Assembly: GCA_026390775.1 (NCBI GenBank)
Contig: JAPLFF010000003.1
Span: 1 to 64,000 of the forward strand
DNA length: 64,000 bases
From: Ignavibacteriales bacterium
Lineage (GTDB): Bacteria; Bacteroidota; Ignavibacteria; Ignavibacteriales; Melioribacteraceae
Reading direction: 5' to 3'
Part shown: positions 55,277 to 63,815 of the stretch, piece by piece
Position numbering within the stretch: position 1 is the stretch's first letter
Layout of the letters: every line of letters begins with the position of its first letter
Notes under the pieces: model-generated
What the model saw: only the letters and a program-made list of their open reading frames with translations
Databases searched by the model: none
What the model was told of the DNA's origin: nothing
Position numbers and translations under genes: made by a program

Positions 55277-56125
55277 ATGTGGATTAACAATCCTAATATC
55301 GTTACGGATACAGTAAAGATTGCCGTAGAGGCGACAAAAAAGCAAGATACTAGCTGGATTATGCATCATGTTCTTGATGCTCGAGAACTTGATTTTTCGC
55401 CATTTGGAGTAATCCATTTACCGCAACTTCATCTTTTTGGAATTGATATTTCGATTACAAAACATGTTGTATTTATGTGGTTGGCTTTAGTGATTCTGGT
55501 GGTTACGTTTATTTTTGTTGCAAGATCATATAAGAAATCATTAATTCCTCGAGGTATTACAAATCTCACTGAAGTATTAATTGTTTTTGTTCGTGATGAA
55601 ATTGCAAGACCAACAATTGGTAAAGGGAACGAAAGATTTTTACCATATTTATTAACTATGTTCTTCTTCATTTTGACTTGTAATTTTTTAGGATTGATTC
55701 CTTACGGCTCAACTGCCACAAGCAACATCGCAGTAACTGCAACACTCGCAATAATCTCTTTCATCGTAATACAAGTCGGTGGAATGATGAAGAATGGTAT
55801 GTTCGGGTACTTTAAAGGATTGGTCCCGCATGGAATTCCAATGTGGTTATTGCCAATAATGATACCGGTCGAATTACTAGGTCTATTTACTAAGCCCTTT
55901 GCATTGGCTATTCGTCTTTTCGCGAATATGACTGCCGGACATATTGTGATTATGGCATTACTTGGATTGATATTTATTCTTCATACTTATGTTGTTGTCC
56001 CGGTATCAATCTCATTTGCACTTTTTATATTTTTATTAGAAATACTTGTTGCGCTTCTTCAAGCGTATATTTTTACAATGCTTTCCGGTTTATTTATCGG
56101 AATGGCTGTACATCAAGAACATTAA
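55277..56125 (+). CDS. atpB: F0F1 ATP synthase subunit a
   Basis: A 282-residue membrane subunit forming the proton half-channels next to the c-ring. The essential arginine is in PFALAIRLFANMTAGHIVIM near residue 215, and LFILEILVALLQAYIFTMLSGLF-type helix 5 follows. An N-terminal extension of about 60 residues precedes the first span (HVVFMWLALVILVVTFIFV), a form seen in Bacteroidota and Chlorobi. It starts 3 bases after the AtpI-like gene. Confidence 0.95.
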   Translation: MWINNPNIVTDTVKIAVEATKKQDTSWIMHHVLDARELDFSPFGVIHLPQLHLFGIDISITKHVVFMWLALVILVVTFIFVARSYKKSLIPRGITNLTEVLIVFVRDEIARPTIGKGNERFLPYLLTMFFFILTCNFLGLIPYGSTATSNIAVTATLAIISFIVIQVGGMMKNGMFGYFKGLVPHGIPMWLLPIMIPVELLGLFTKPFALAIRLFANMTAGHIVIMALLGLIFILHTYVVVPVSISFALFIFLLEILVALLQAYIFTMLSGLFIGMAVHQEH

Positions 56126-56155
56126 TTTTATTAACAGTCATAAAGGAGTAATCAA

Positions 56156-56383
56156 ATGGAAGGAATGGGTTTTGCATATTTAGCAGCTGGTTTTGGTGCT
56201 GCATTAACAGTTATTGGTGGTGCTTTCGGTATTGGTAAATTAGCAAGTTCTGCAATGGAAGCAAGTGGTCGTCAACCTGAAGCTGCTGGCGATATTAGAA
56301 CATCAATGATTATTGCAGCCGCTCTTATTGAAGGTATTTCTCTTTTTGCTCTTGTTATTTGTATTCTTTTAGCTCTTAAATAA
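56156..56383 (+). CDS. atpE: F0F1 ATP synthase subunit c
   Basis: A 75-residue hairpin of two helices forming the rotor ring. The glycine-rich first helix (AAGFGAALTVIGGAFGIG) is followed by the polar loop GRQPEA, which contacts gamma and epsilon. The carboxylate that carries the ion is E59 in AAALIEGISLF. There is glycine, not serine or threonine, directly after E59, so the Na+-type ligand set is not evident and proton coupling is more likely. A strong AAGGAG site precedes the ATG. Confidence 0.96.
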   Translation: MEGMGFAYLAAGFGAALTVIGGAFGIGKLASSAMEASGRQPEAAGDIRTSMIIAAALIEGISLFALVICILLALK

Positions 56384-56419
56384 TTTTTAAAAAGATCTCT
56401 TTCAAAAACCGGATTCGAA

Positions 56420-56965
56420 ATGAATACAATAAGTTATTTACTGCTTTTTGCGTTTTCAGAAGGCGGTGAAAAAGGCGGCAGTCCACTGGATGTAAATCCC
56501 GGTGTAATATTATGGACTGTTGTTACATTTATTTTCCTTTTGCTGATTTTGAAAAAAATTGCATGGAAGCCGATATTAAATTCCTTAAGTGAAAGAGAAA
56601 ATTTCATAAAAGATTCTCTTGAAAAAGCTGATAAGGCGCAAAAAGAAGCCGAGAAGTTGATCGCGGATAATAAAGTTAGTTTTGTTAAAGCAGAAGAAGA
56701 AGCACATAAAATCATTGAACAAAGCAGGGAATTAGCAGAAAAGCTTAAGACACAGATTCTTGCAGAAAGTAAATCTCAAGCAAAAAAGATGATTGTTGAT
56801 GCAACTTCTGAAATTGAGAGAAAAAATGCCGAAGCTTTTAACAAGCTAAAAGATCAAGTTGCAGATATTGCAGTAAATGCTGCTGAGAAAATCTTAAGAG
56901 AAAATCTTGATAAAGATAAACAAGTAAAATTGGTTAATAAATACTTGGATGATCTAAAGAATTAG
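56420..56965 (+). CDS. atpF: F0F1 ATP synthase subunit b
   Basis: A 181-residue stator subunit. A single span at about residues 27-48 ([23 protein letters not shown]) is followed by a long charged helix that dimerises and ends at the delta subunit. An N-terminal tail rich in glycine and glutamate ([14 protein letters not shown]) precedes the span. No second b-type (b') gene is present. It ends one base before atpH. Confidence 0.94.
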   Translation: MNTISYLLLFAFSEGGEKGGSPLDVNPGVILWTVVTFIFLLLILKKIAWKPILNSLSERENFIKDSLEKADKAQKEAEKLIADNKVSFVKAEEEAHKIIEQSRELAEKLKTQILAESKSQAKKMIVDATSEIERKNAEAFNKLKDQVADIAVNAAEKILRENLDKDKQVKLVNKYLDDLKN

Positions 56966-56966
56966 A

Positions 56967-57524
56967 ATGAGTGTTTATCGAATTTCATATCGTTATGCAA
57001 ATTCTCTTATGCAGTTAGCTGAAGAGAAAATGATATTCAAGAAAGTTTCTGATGATGCGGAACTAATTTTTAACACTTTAAATTCCTCAAAAGAATTGAG
57101 ATCGGTTTTGAAAAGTCCTGTTGTAAAATTAAACGATAAAAAATCTTTACTGCAAAAAATTTTCGAAAAGAAAATCAGCAATGAAACTGCTAGCTTTATC
57201 AACTTTGTTGTTGAAAAGAATCGCGAGGATATTCTCTTTGACATATTCAAAGAATTTATTGCACTTGCGGATAAGAAAAATGGAATTGTTAAAGCAAGAG
57301 TAGTTTCTCCTTTTGATCTAAACGATCAATCGAAACAAAAAATGATTGATGATCTTAGTAAGAAAACAAACAAGAAAGTTTCTGCAAATTATAATATTGA
57401 CACAGATTTAATTGGCGGATTTATTGTGCGCATCGAAGATACGGTTTATGACGCCTCAGTAAAACATCAATTAAGTTTATTAAGAAAGAAGTTTTCAGAA
57501 GAAATAATCTTATCTAATAATTAA
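56967..57524 (+). CDS. atpH: F0F1 ATP synthase subunit delta
   Basis: A 185-residue peripheral stator subunit linking b to the top of the alpha/beta crown. The all-helical N-terminal domain starts YRISYRYANSLMQLAEEK. The family C-terminal signature is seen as DTDLIGGFIVRIEDTVYDASVKHQLSLLRKKF. It starts one base after atpF. A perfect 18-base palindrome lies between it and atpA. Confidence 0.94.
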   Translation: MSVYRISYRYANSLMQLAEEKMIFKKVSDDAELIFNTLNSSKELRSVLKSPVVKLNDKKSLLQKIFEKKISNETASFINFVVEKNREDILFDIFKEFIALADKKNGIVKARVVSPFDLNDQSKQKMIDDLSKKTNKKVSANYNIDTDLIGGFIVRIEDTVYDASVKHQLSLLRKKFSEEIILSNN

Positions 57525-57531
57525 AAATTTA

Positions 57532-57549
57532 ATCCCGATTAATCGGGAT
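57532..57549. repeat. Perfect 18-base palindrome between atpH and atpA
   Basis: ATCCCGATTAATCGGGAT equals its own reverse complement. It lies 7 bases after the atpH stop and about 20 before the atpA start. There is no U-run, so it is not a terminator. Its CCCG/CGGG word also occurs in the rplS terminator stem. It could be a dispersed repeat or an RNA-processing hairpin. Confidence 0.5.
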
Positions 57550-57569
57550 CCATATTGGAGAAAAATACA

Positions 57570-59117
57570 ATGGCGGAAATAAGACCCGATGAAGTTTCTG
57601 CGATATTAAGAAAACAACTGGCTGGATTCGAAAACGAAACCGACATTTATGAAGTAGGAACTGTTCTTCAAGTTGGTGATGGTATTGCACGAGTTTATGG
57701 TTTATCAAAAGTTATGGCGAGCGAGCTTGTTGAATTTCCTAATAATGTAACGGGAATGGTTTTGAATCTTGATGAAGATTCTGTCGGCTGTGTTCTCTTT
57801 GGTGAAAGCACATTAATCAAAGAAGGAGATACGGTTAAACGGACAAATCGTGTTGCATCTTTTCCGGTTGGTGAAAAACTTCTCGGAAGAGTTGTAGATC
57901 CGCTTGGTGTTCCGTTAGATGGAAAAGGTACTGTTCAATTTGAAAAATATATGCCTATTGAACGTAAAGCATTAGGTGTTATTCAACGGCAGCCGGTTAA
58001 AGAACCATTGCAAACCGGTATAACAGCTATTGATGCGATGATTCCAATCGGACGCGGACAGCGTGAGTTGATCATTGGTGACCGCCAGACAGGTAAAACA
58101 GCTGTAGCGATTGATGCTATTATAAATCAAAAAAATACTCATACTGCTGAAGCAAAAAAGTATGGTGTGAATCCTGTTTATTGTGTTTACGTTGCCATCG
58201 GTCAAAAAAATTCTACAGTAGCCCAAGTAGTTGCAAAACTTGAAGAAGCCGGCGCAATGGAATATACAACTGTCGTTGCAGCAGCAGCCTCAACACCCGC
58301 ACCGTTACAATACATAGCTCCTTATTCCGGTGCAACTCTCGGAGAATATTTTAGAGATAACGGAAAGCACGCTCTTGTTATTTATGATGATCTTTCAAAA
58401 CAAGCTGTTGCATACCGTGAACTTTCTTTGTTGTTAAGAAGACCTCCCGGACGTGAAGCATATCCCGGAGATGTTTTCTATTTACATTCACGTTTGTTAG
58501 AGAGGGCTTCAAAGTTGAGTGATGAGCTTGGCGGTGGAAGTTTAACTGCATTACCGATAATTGAAACACAGCAGGGAGACGTTTCGGCTTACATTCCTAC
58601 AAATGTTATTTCTATTACAGACGGACAAATTTATCTCGAGCCAAACTTATTCAATGCCGGTGTGCGTCCAGCTATCAATGTTGGTATCTCGGTATCCCGT
58701 GTTGGCGGTAATGCTCAAATCAAAGGAATGAAAAAAGTTGCTGGTTCATTGAAGCTTGATCTTGCACAGTATCGTGAACTTGAAGCGTTTGCCAAATTTG
58801 GTTCTGATCTTGATAAATCTACATTAAGAACGCTTGGAAAAGGAGCTAGACTAGTTGAATTATTAAAGCAAGGTCAATACGCTCCTGTTCCTGTTGAAAA
58901 ACAAGTGTTAAGCGTCTTTGTAGGGACAAATAATTATTTCGAAACGATTGAAGTTAAAGATGTAAAAAGATTTGAAAAAGAATTTTTGGAATATGTCGAT
59001 TTGAAGTATCCTCAAATTCTTGAAAACATTCTCGTAACAAAAGAGATGAAAGACGATACTTTACAGTTAGTAAAAAAAGCTGTTGAAGAATTTGTTGAGA
59101 AATTTAAAAAGAGTTAA
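57570..59117 (+). CDS. atpA: F0F1 ATP synthase subunit alpha
   Basis: A 515-residue crown subunit, regulatory nucleotide-binding partner of beta. The ATG at 57570 is chosen because TTGGAG at 57555-57560 is its ribosome-binding site; reading that TTG as a start would add five non-family residues. It starts [16 protein letters not shown]. Walker A is [11 protein letters not shown] near residue 170. [32 protein letters not shown] and the [11 protein letters not shown] region are all present. Length is normal. No beta subunit gene follows within the window. Confidence 0.97.
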   Translation: MAEIRPDEVSAILRKQLAGFENETDIYEVGTVLQVGDGIARVYGLSKVMASELVEFPNNVTGMVLNLDEDSVGCVLFGESTLIKEGDTVKRTNRVASFPVGEKLLGRVVDPLGVPLDGKGTVQFEKYMPIERKALGVIQRQPVKEPLQTGITAIDAMIPIGRGQRELIIGDRQTGKTAVAIDAIINQKNTHTAEAKKYGVNPVYCVYVAIGQKNSTVAQVVAKLEEAGAMEYTTVVAAAASTPAPLQYIAPYSGATLGEYFRDNGKHALVIYDDLSKQAVAYRELSLLLRRPPGREAYPGDVFYLHSRLLERASKLSDELGGGSLTALPIIETQQGDVSAYIPTNVISITDGQIYLEPNLFNAGVRPAINVGISVSRVGGNAQIKGMKKVAGSLKLDLAQYRELEAFAKFGSDLDKSTLRTLGKGARLVELLKQGQYAPVPVEKQVLSVFVGTNNYFETIEVKDVKRFEKEFLEYVDLKYPQILENILVTKEMKDDTLQLVKKAVEEFVEKFKKS

Positions 59118-59127
59118 ATCTTAAACG

Positions 59128-60012
59128 ATGGCAACATTACGCGACATAAAGAGCAGAATCAAAGGTGTTAAGAACACACAGCAAATAACCAAAGCTATGA
59201 AGATGGTTGCTGCTGCGCGTCTGCGTCGTGCTCAGGAGAATATTGTTAATGCAAAACCATATTCTAGAAAAATTGCCGAAATGCTTCAACATTTACTCAA
59301 TGTCGAAAAGAATTTTAGCAATCCTCTTTTAATGGAAAGAGAAGTAAAGAAAATTTCTCTAATAGTTGTAACATCAGATCGTGGTTTGTGCGGCGGATTT
59401 AACATGAATATTATCCGCAAGACCGAAGAAATTATTAAAGATCAGTATGCCGGCTACCATCAAAGCGGAAATTTATTGTTGTACTGCGTCGGCAAAAAAG
59501 GAAATGATTATTTCACAAAAAAAAATTACAAAGTTGAGGGTTCCTACCCTGGTATTTTTTCCAACTTGAAATTTGAATTTGCTTCCGGACTTATTAAAGA
59601 GCTTACTAGTAAATATATCTCCGGTGAAACTGATAAAGTTTTAATTATTTATAATGAGTTTAAATCTGTCATTCAACAAAAGACAACCGTTGAACAATTG
59701 TTCCCAATTAAACCATTTGAAGCAAAGGTAAACGAACCGATTCATGATATTAATTACATTTATGAACCTGACAAAGCTAATATTATCAACAAGCTTTTAC
59801 CTAAACATCTTAATACTCAAATGTGGACAGCATTACTTGATTCTTATGCTGCAGAATTGGGTGCAAGAATGACAGCAATGGATATGGCAACCGAAAATGC
59901 AAAAGAGTTAATTCGTTCATTAAACCTTACTTATAATAAGGTCCGCCAAGCATCCATCACAAAAGAGATATTAGAAATTGTGTCTGGAGCAAATGCTCTC
60001 AAGGAATCTTAA
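59128..60012 (+). CDS. atpG: F0F1 ATP synthase subunit gamma
   Basis: A 294-residue central shaft. The N-terminal helix (TLRDIKSRIKGVKNTQQITKAMKMVAAARLRRAQ) and the C-terminal helix (ARMTAMDMATENAKELIRSLNLTYNKVRQASIT) are the two conserved coiled-coil strands, and the middle SDRGLCGGFNMNI is also typical. It is the last ATP synthase gene here: atpD and atpC are missing, as expected in Bacteroidota and Chlorobi, where they are often a separate operon. About 57 bases separate it from ffh. Confidence 0.96.
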   Translation: MATLRDIKSRIKGVKNTQQITKAMKMVAAARLRRAQENIVNAKPYSRKIAEMLQHLLNVEKNFSNPLLMEREVKKISLIVVTSDRGLCGGFNMNIIRKTEEIIKDQYAGYHQSGNLLLYCVGKKGNDYFTKKNYKVEGSYPGIFSNLKFEFASGLIKELTSKYISGETDKVLIIYNEFKSVIQQKTTVEQLFPIKPFEAKVNEPIHDINYIYEPDKANIINKLLPKHLNTQMWTALLDSYAAELGARMTAMDMATENAKELIRSLNLTYNKVRQASITKEILEIVSGANALKES

Positions 60013-60022
60013 GCTGTTAGAA

Positions 60023-60053
60023 TTTGAAATGAATACTCTTTTTATTATCTTTA
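60023..60053 (+). promoter_or_regulatory. Bacteroidota-type promoter candidate for ffh operon
   Basis: TTTG (60023-60026), exactly 19 bases, then TATCTTTA (60046-60053), matching TAnnTTTG except for the last base. Transcription would begin near 60060, about 10 bases before the ffh start. Spacing is identical to the full match at 36999-37029. Confidence 0.4.
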
Positions 60054-60069
60054 ATTTAAGTTGGACTAT

Positions 60070-61404
60070 ATGCTCGAGGATTTGACCGAGAAAATTGAGA
60101 AGACGCTCAAAAAAATTACCGGTCAAGGTAAATTAACCGAAGCAAATATTTCCGATACGCTTCGAGATATTCGCCGTGTTCTTTTAGATGCTGATGTAAA
60201 TTATAAAGTTGCTAAACAATTTATTGAAGATGTTAAAGCGAATGCGCTTGGCAAGGAAGTTCTAACTTCAGTTACTCCCGGTCAACTTATCACAAAGATT
60301 ATGTATGATGAGTTAACCAGACTTTTAGGTAGTACCGGCTCTGAGTTAAGATTAAATGCTTCCGGAATTACTGTAATAATGTTGATTGGACTTCAAGGTT
60401 GCGGTAAAACAACTTTTAGCGCAAAACTTGCTAAGTATTTGAAAGATAGAAATAGAAATGTTCTTTTAGTTGCTGCTGACGTTTATCGGCCTGCTGCTAT
60501 TGATCAATTGAAAATATTAGGTTCTCGAATTTCAGTTCCGGTTTTTTCGATTGAAGGAAGTAAAGAGCCGGTAAAGATTGCTTCCGAGTCACTGAACTAT
60601 GCGAAGGAAAACGGACTTAACACCGTTATCATTGATACAGCCGGTCGTTTGCATGTTGATGAAAATATGATGAACGAAGTTGCACAGATTAAAGCTAATG
60701 TTAAACCGACAGAAACTTTGTTTGTGATTGATTCGATGACCGGACAAGATGCTGTGAATTCCGCTAAAGCTTTTCATGAAAAAGTTGATTTTGACGGCGT
60801 TGTAGTTACAAAACTTGATGGTGATTCTCGTGGAGGTTGTGTTCTTTCGGTTAGAGCGGTTGTAGACCGCCCTGTTAAGTTTGCTAGTCTTGGTGAAAAT
60901 TTAGATTCTATCGAAATTTTTTATCCGGATAGAATGGCATCAAGAATTCTTGGCAAAGGCGATGTGATTTCTCTTGTTGAAAAAGCTCAATCTCAGTTTA
61001 ATGAGAAAGAAACTGAAGATCTGGAAAAGAGATTTCGTGAGAACAAATTCGACTTTGACGATTTCTTGAAGCAGATTAAAATGATTAAGAAAATGGGTTC
61101 CTTGAAAAGTTTACTTGGTATGGTTCCGGGTGTTAGTTCTGCGATAAAGAATGCAGATGTTGATGATAAACAGTTGGTAAGAGTTGAATCAATAATTCAG
61201 TCAATGACAAAAAAAGAACGGGTAAGTCCAAAAATATTAAACGGAAGCAGAAGAAAAAGAATTGCTCGAGGAAGTGGAAATAGTGTTCAGGACGTTAATA
61301 GATTGATAAAGCAGTTTGAGCAGATGCAGCAGATGATGAAAATGATGAGTAAGAATTCCGGAAAGTTTTCGGTACCAAACCTGCCCACCGGCAGGCGGGT
61401 TTGA
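60070..61404 (+). CDS. ffh: Signal recognition particle protein Ffh
   Basis: A 444-residue GTPase that binds 4.5S RNA and signal sequences and docks with FtsY. The ATG at 60070 gives the family start LEDLTEKIEKTLKKITGQGK; the TTG at 60061 adds three residues. The N domain is followed by the G domain with GLQGCGKTTFSAKLA near residue 108, VAADVYRPAA, DTAGRLHVDE and TKLDGDSRGG. The methionine-rich M domain ends in FEQMQQMMKMMSK. The last nine residues (PNLPTGRRV) are encoded by a GC-rich palindromic repeat that also supplies the context of the stop. Confidence 0.97.
   Translation: MLEDLTEKIEKTLKKITGQGKLTEANISDTLRDIRRVLLDADVNYKVAKQFIEDVKANALGKEVLTSVTPGQLITKIMYDELTRLLGSTGSELRLNASGITVIMLIGLQGCGKTTFSAKLAKYLKDRNRNVLLVAADVYRPAAIDQLKILGSRISVPVFSIEGSKEPVKIASESLNYAKENGLNTVIIDTAGRLHVDENMMNEVAQIKANVKPTETLFVIDSMTGQDAVNSAKAFHEKVDFDGVVVTKLDGDSRGGCVLSVRAVVDRPVKFASLGENLDSIEIFYPDRMASRILGKGDVISLVEKAQSQFNEKETEDLEKRFRENKFDFDDFLKQIKMIKKMGSLKSLLGMVPGVSSAIKNADVDDKQLVRVESIIQSMTKKERVSPKILNGSRRKRIARGSGNSVQDVNRLIKQFEQMQQMMKMMSKNSGKFSVPNLPTGRRV
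61380..61399. repeat. GC-rich palindromic repeat inside the end of ffh
   Basis: CCTGCCCACCGGCAGGCGGG, with CCTGCC pairing with GGCAGG over a CACC loop. It is a sharp GC-rich block in an AT-rich region. A diverged relative (13 of 17 bases match) lies at 48255-48271 in the intergenic region after the PorV gene. Looks like a dispersed short repeat. Confidence 0.55.
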
Positions 61405-61451
61405 AAAACATAAAATATAATTAGAAAATAAAATCAATAAGGAGTAACAAA

Positions 61452-61889
61452 TTGGCAGTTAAGTTAAGATTAAGAAAAATGGGAAAAAAGAAACAACCGA
61501 TCTATAAGGTTGTTGCGGCAGATTCACGTTCACCAAGAGATGGTAAATTTATTGAAGCAATTGGTCTTTACAATCCTAAGACTAATCCGGCAACAGTAGA
61601 AATAAAAGAAGAACGCGCTTTATATTGGCTTGGTGTTGGTGCGCAACCAACAGATACAGTAAAAAATCTTTTGTCAAATCAAGGAATAATTCTTAAAAGA
61701 GAATTGAAAAAGAATGGTTTGAGCGAAGAACAGATCTCTGTAAAATTAGATGATTGGAAAAAGATTAAAGAAGCTAATCTTGCTTCATCATTAAAGAAAA
61801 AATCAGAAAAAGCAAAAACAAAAAAAGCATCTGTTGAAAAGAAAGATAGCGAAACGGAAGTAAAGGGCACTACTTCCGAACAAGCATAA
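61452..61889 (+). CDS. rpsP: 30S ribosomal protein S16 with basic/acidic C-terminal extension
   Basis: A 145-residue protein whose first 80 residues are S16: [40 protein letters not shown], then [22 protein letters not shown]. The remaining 60 residues are rich in lysine, glutamate and serine ([18 protein letters not shown]) and look unstructured, an extension seen in this group. Start is TTG at 61452, preceded by AAGGAG at 61439-61444. No ATG exists upstream in frame that fits. Confidence 0.95.
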   Translation: MAVKLRLRKMGKKKQPIYKVVAADSRSPRDGKFIEAIGLYNPKTNPATVEIKEERALYWLGVGAQPTDTVKNLLSNQGIILKRELKKNGLSEEQISVKLDDWKKIKEANLASSLKKKSEKAKTKKASVEKKDSETEVKGTTSEQA

Positions 61890-61957
61890 ATCTATTTTCT
61901 GTTTTGCTTGCTTCTTAATAACGTACCCTGGTAGTCACTTAATTTAAAGGTACTCTC

Positions 61958-62191
61958 ATGAAGGAATTTATTGAATTTATAGCCAAACACCTTGTTGACG
62001 CTCCGGATAGTGTTACTCTTGAGGAAACAACTCCCGATGAAAAAACTATCGAGTTGTCTCTGAAAGTTGGTGCGGAAGATGTCGGCAAAGTAATAGGGAA
62101 ACAAGGTAAAACTGCTCAGGCAATGAGAACCTTGCTTACTGCTATTGCGGCTAAAGAAGGCAAGCGTGCTATCTTAAAAATATTAGATTAA
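61958..62191 (+). CDS. khpA: KH-domain RNA-binding protein KhpA
   Basis: A 77-residue single KH domain. The RNA-binding GxxG loop is GKQG in VGKVIGKQGKTAQAMRTLL near residue 50. Such proteins, encoded between rpsP and rimM in many bacteria, bind RNA together with KhpB/Jag. Start ATG at 61958; the ribosome-binding site is weak (AAAGGTA). Confidence 0.92.
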   Translation: MKEFIEFIAKHLVDAPDSVTLEETTPDEKTIELSLKVGAEDVGKVIGKQGKTAQAMRTLLTAIAAKEGKRAILKILD

Positions 62192-62201
62192 AATTTCGGT
62201 T

Positions 62202-62720
62202 GTGGATGATTTTTTTCTGATTGCAGAAGTAAAAGCTGTTTATGGCTCAAAAGGTTTCGTACTAATTGAGTCTTATTCTGATTTTTCCGAAAGATTTTTT
62301 AAGCTAAATTCTGTTTACTTAGAGTTCTTTAGCTCAAGGAAAGAGTTCTTTGTCGAAAATGTTATGGAAGTTGATGGTAATATTGCCCTCAAGTTCAAAG
62401 GGTTTGATAACAACGAAGATGTAAAATTTCTTCTTGACAAAAAAATCTACGTTGATAAAGAGCATTCCGTTAAACTTTCTGCTGATACATATTTTATTCA
62501 TGATTTGATTGGAAGTGAAGTATTTCAAGGATCAAAATTAATCGGGTTTCTTGAAGATGTTTTAATTCTTCATTCTAATGATGTATATGTAATTAGAGAT
62601 GCTGACAAAAAGAAAATTTTAATACCGGCAATTAAAGATTATGTACAATCTTTCGATCCGGAAAAGAAAAGATTAGAACTAATACCCGATTGCGATTTGC
62701 TTTACGATGATGAGAATTGA
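62202..62720 (+). CDS. rimM: Ribosome maturation factor RimM
   Basis: A 172-residue 30S assembly factor that binds S19. The N-terminal domain reads FLIAEVKAVYGSKGFVLIES, and the C-terminal PRC-barrel part has TYFIHDLIGSEVF near residue 105 and ILIPAIKDYVQSFD near 145. Start is GTG at 62202, 10 bases after khpA. It overlaps trmD by 14 bases. The sequence is more divergent than its neighbours, as is usual for this protein. Confidence 0.9.
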   Translation: MDDFFLIAEVKAVYGSKGFVLIESYSDFSERFFKLNSVYLEFFSSRKEFFVENVMEVDGNIALKFKGFDNNEDVKFLLDKKIYVDKEHSVKLSADTYFIHDLIGSEVFQGSKLIGFLEDVLILHSNDVYVIRDADKKKILIPAIKDYVQSFDPEKKRLELIPDCDLLYDDEN

Positions 62721-63390
62721 TATTATTTCTGCCGTGCCTGACTCTCTTGTAAGTCCGCTTAATACAAGCATATTAAAAAGAGCGCAGGAACGAAAAAAAG
62801 TTGAGATCATTGTGCACAATCTTCGTGATTATGCTTACGATAAACACAAACAGATTGATGATAAACCGTTTGGTGGTGGTCCGGGAATGTTACTTAAGCC
62901 GGAACCGTTCTTTGAATGTATTGAAAAACTTATTAGTGAGAGAAAGTACGATCATATTATCTTTCCAACACCGGGCGGAAAAATTTATGATCAAAAACTT
63001 GCAAATGATTTTTCAATGACTGAAAATTTAATGATAATTGCCGGGCATTATAAAGGTGTTGATGATAGAGTCCGAGAACGATTTGCAACCGATGAAATTT
63101 CTATCGGAAGATATGTATTAACAGGCGGTGAGATAGTTGCTCTTGCAATTATTGATTCTGTAGTTAGGCTTATACCTGGAGTATTGAATGATAGTGAGTC
63201 TGCGCTTAACGATTCGCTGATGGACGGCGACATAATAGAAGCACCTTACTACACACGTCCGGCTGAATACAAAGATTTGAAAGTTCCGGAAGTTTTACTA
63301 TCAGGACATGAAAAAAAAGTTAAAGAGTGGAAAGAAGAACAATCAAAAATTTTAACTGAACATTGGAAAAAAATAAATAGTATGGAGTAA
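62707..63390 (+). CDS. trmD: tRNA (guanine-N1)-methyltransferase TrmD
   Basis: A 227-residue SPOUT enzyme that methylates G37 of tRNAs and prevents frameshifting. The start MRIDIISAVPDS, the KPFGGGPGMLLKPEPF loop and the knot region GHYKGVDDRVRERF followed by SIGRYVLTGGEIVALAIIDSVVRLIPGV hold the SAM site. Two adjacent ATG codons (62707 and 62710) are both possible. It overlaps rimM, so the two are coupled. Length is slightly below the 240-250 typical of the family. Confidence 0.96.
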   Translation: MMRIDIISAVPDSLVSPLNTSILKRAQERKKVEIIVHNLRDYAYDKHKQIDDKPFGGGPGMLLKPEPFFECIEKLISERKYDHIIFPTPGGKIYDQKLANDFSMTENLMIIAGHYKGVDDRVRERFATDEISIGRYVLTGGEIVALAIIDSVVRLIPGVLNDSESALNDSLMDGDIIEAPYYTRPAEYKDLKVPEVLLSGHEKKVKEWKEEQSKILTEHWKKINSME

Positions 63391-63396
63391 TAAGAA

Positions 63397-63744
63397 ATGG
63401 ACAAGCTAAAAGAATTCACAGCAGATTTTATGCGCACGGATTTTCCCGCATTTAAACCTGGCGATCATATCAGATTGCATGTTAGAGTAATTGAAGGCGA
63501 TAAAGAAAGAATTCAGCCTTTTGATGGAGATGTAATAAACATTCGTGGAACGGGATTGAACAAAACGTTCACGGTCCGTAAAATTGCCAGCGGTGTAGGC
63601 GTGGAAAGAATATTTTCATACAGCTCACCAAAATTGGCTAAAGTTGAAATGGTTCGTGAGGGTAAAGTCAGAAGAGCAAAACTTTTCTACTTACGAGAGC
63701 TCTCCGGTAAAGCGGCACGTATTAAAGACAAAAACGTAAAGTAA
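63397..63744 (+). CDS. rplS: 50S ribosomal protein L19
   Basis: A 115-residue ribosomal protein at the interface of the two subunits. [45 protein letters not shown] and [21 protein letters not shown] are the family signatures. It starts 6 bases after trmD and ends the ffh-rpsP-khpA-rimM-trmD-rplS operon, with a terminator 21 bases after the stop. Confidence 0.97.
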   Translation: MDKLKEFTADFMRTDFPAFKPGDHIRLHVRVIEGDKERIQPFDGDVINIRGTGLNKTFTVRKIASGVGVERIFSYSSPKLAKVEMVREGKVRRAKLFYLRELSGKAARIKDKNVK

Positions 63745-63765
63745 TAACCAAAATTTAATTTCTCT

Positions 63766-63796
63766 AATCCCGCTTCTTTAGCGGGATTTTTATTTT
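63766..63796 (+). terminator. Rho-independent terminator after rplS
   Basis: AATCCCGC (63766-63773) pairs with GCGGGATT (63781-63788) over a 7-base loop, followed by TTTATTTT. A good intrinsic terminator 21 bases after the rplS stop. Confidence 0.9.
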
Positions 63797-63815
63797 AAAT
63801 ATTTCGGAAAATCAG

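Noticed and set aside
56156-56383. Na+-type subunit c
   Set aside because: The residue after the ion-carrying glutamate is glycine and the usual Na+ ligand set is not evident, so a sodium-coupled enzyme is not supported.
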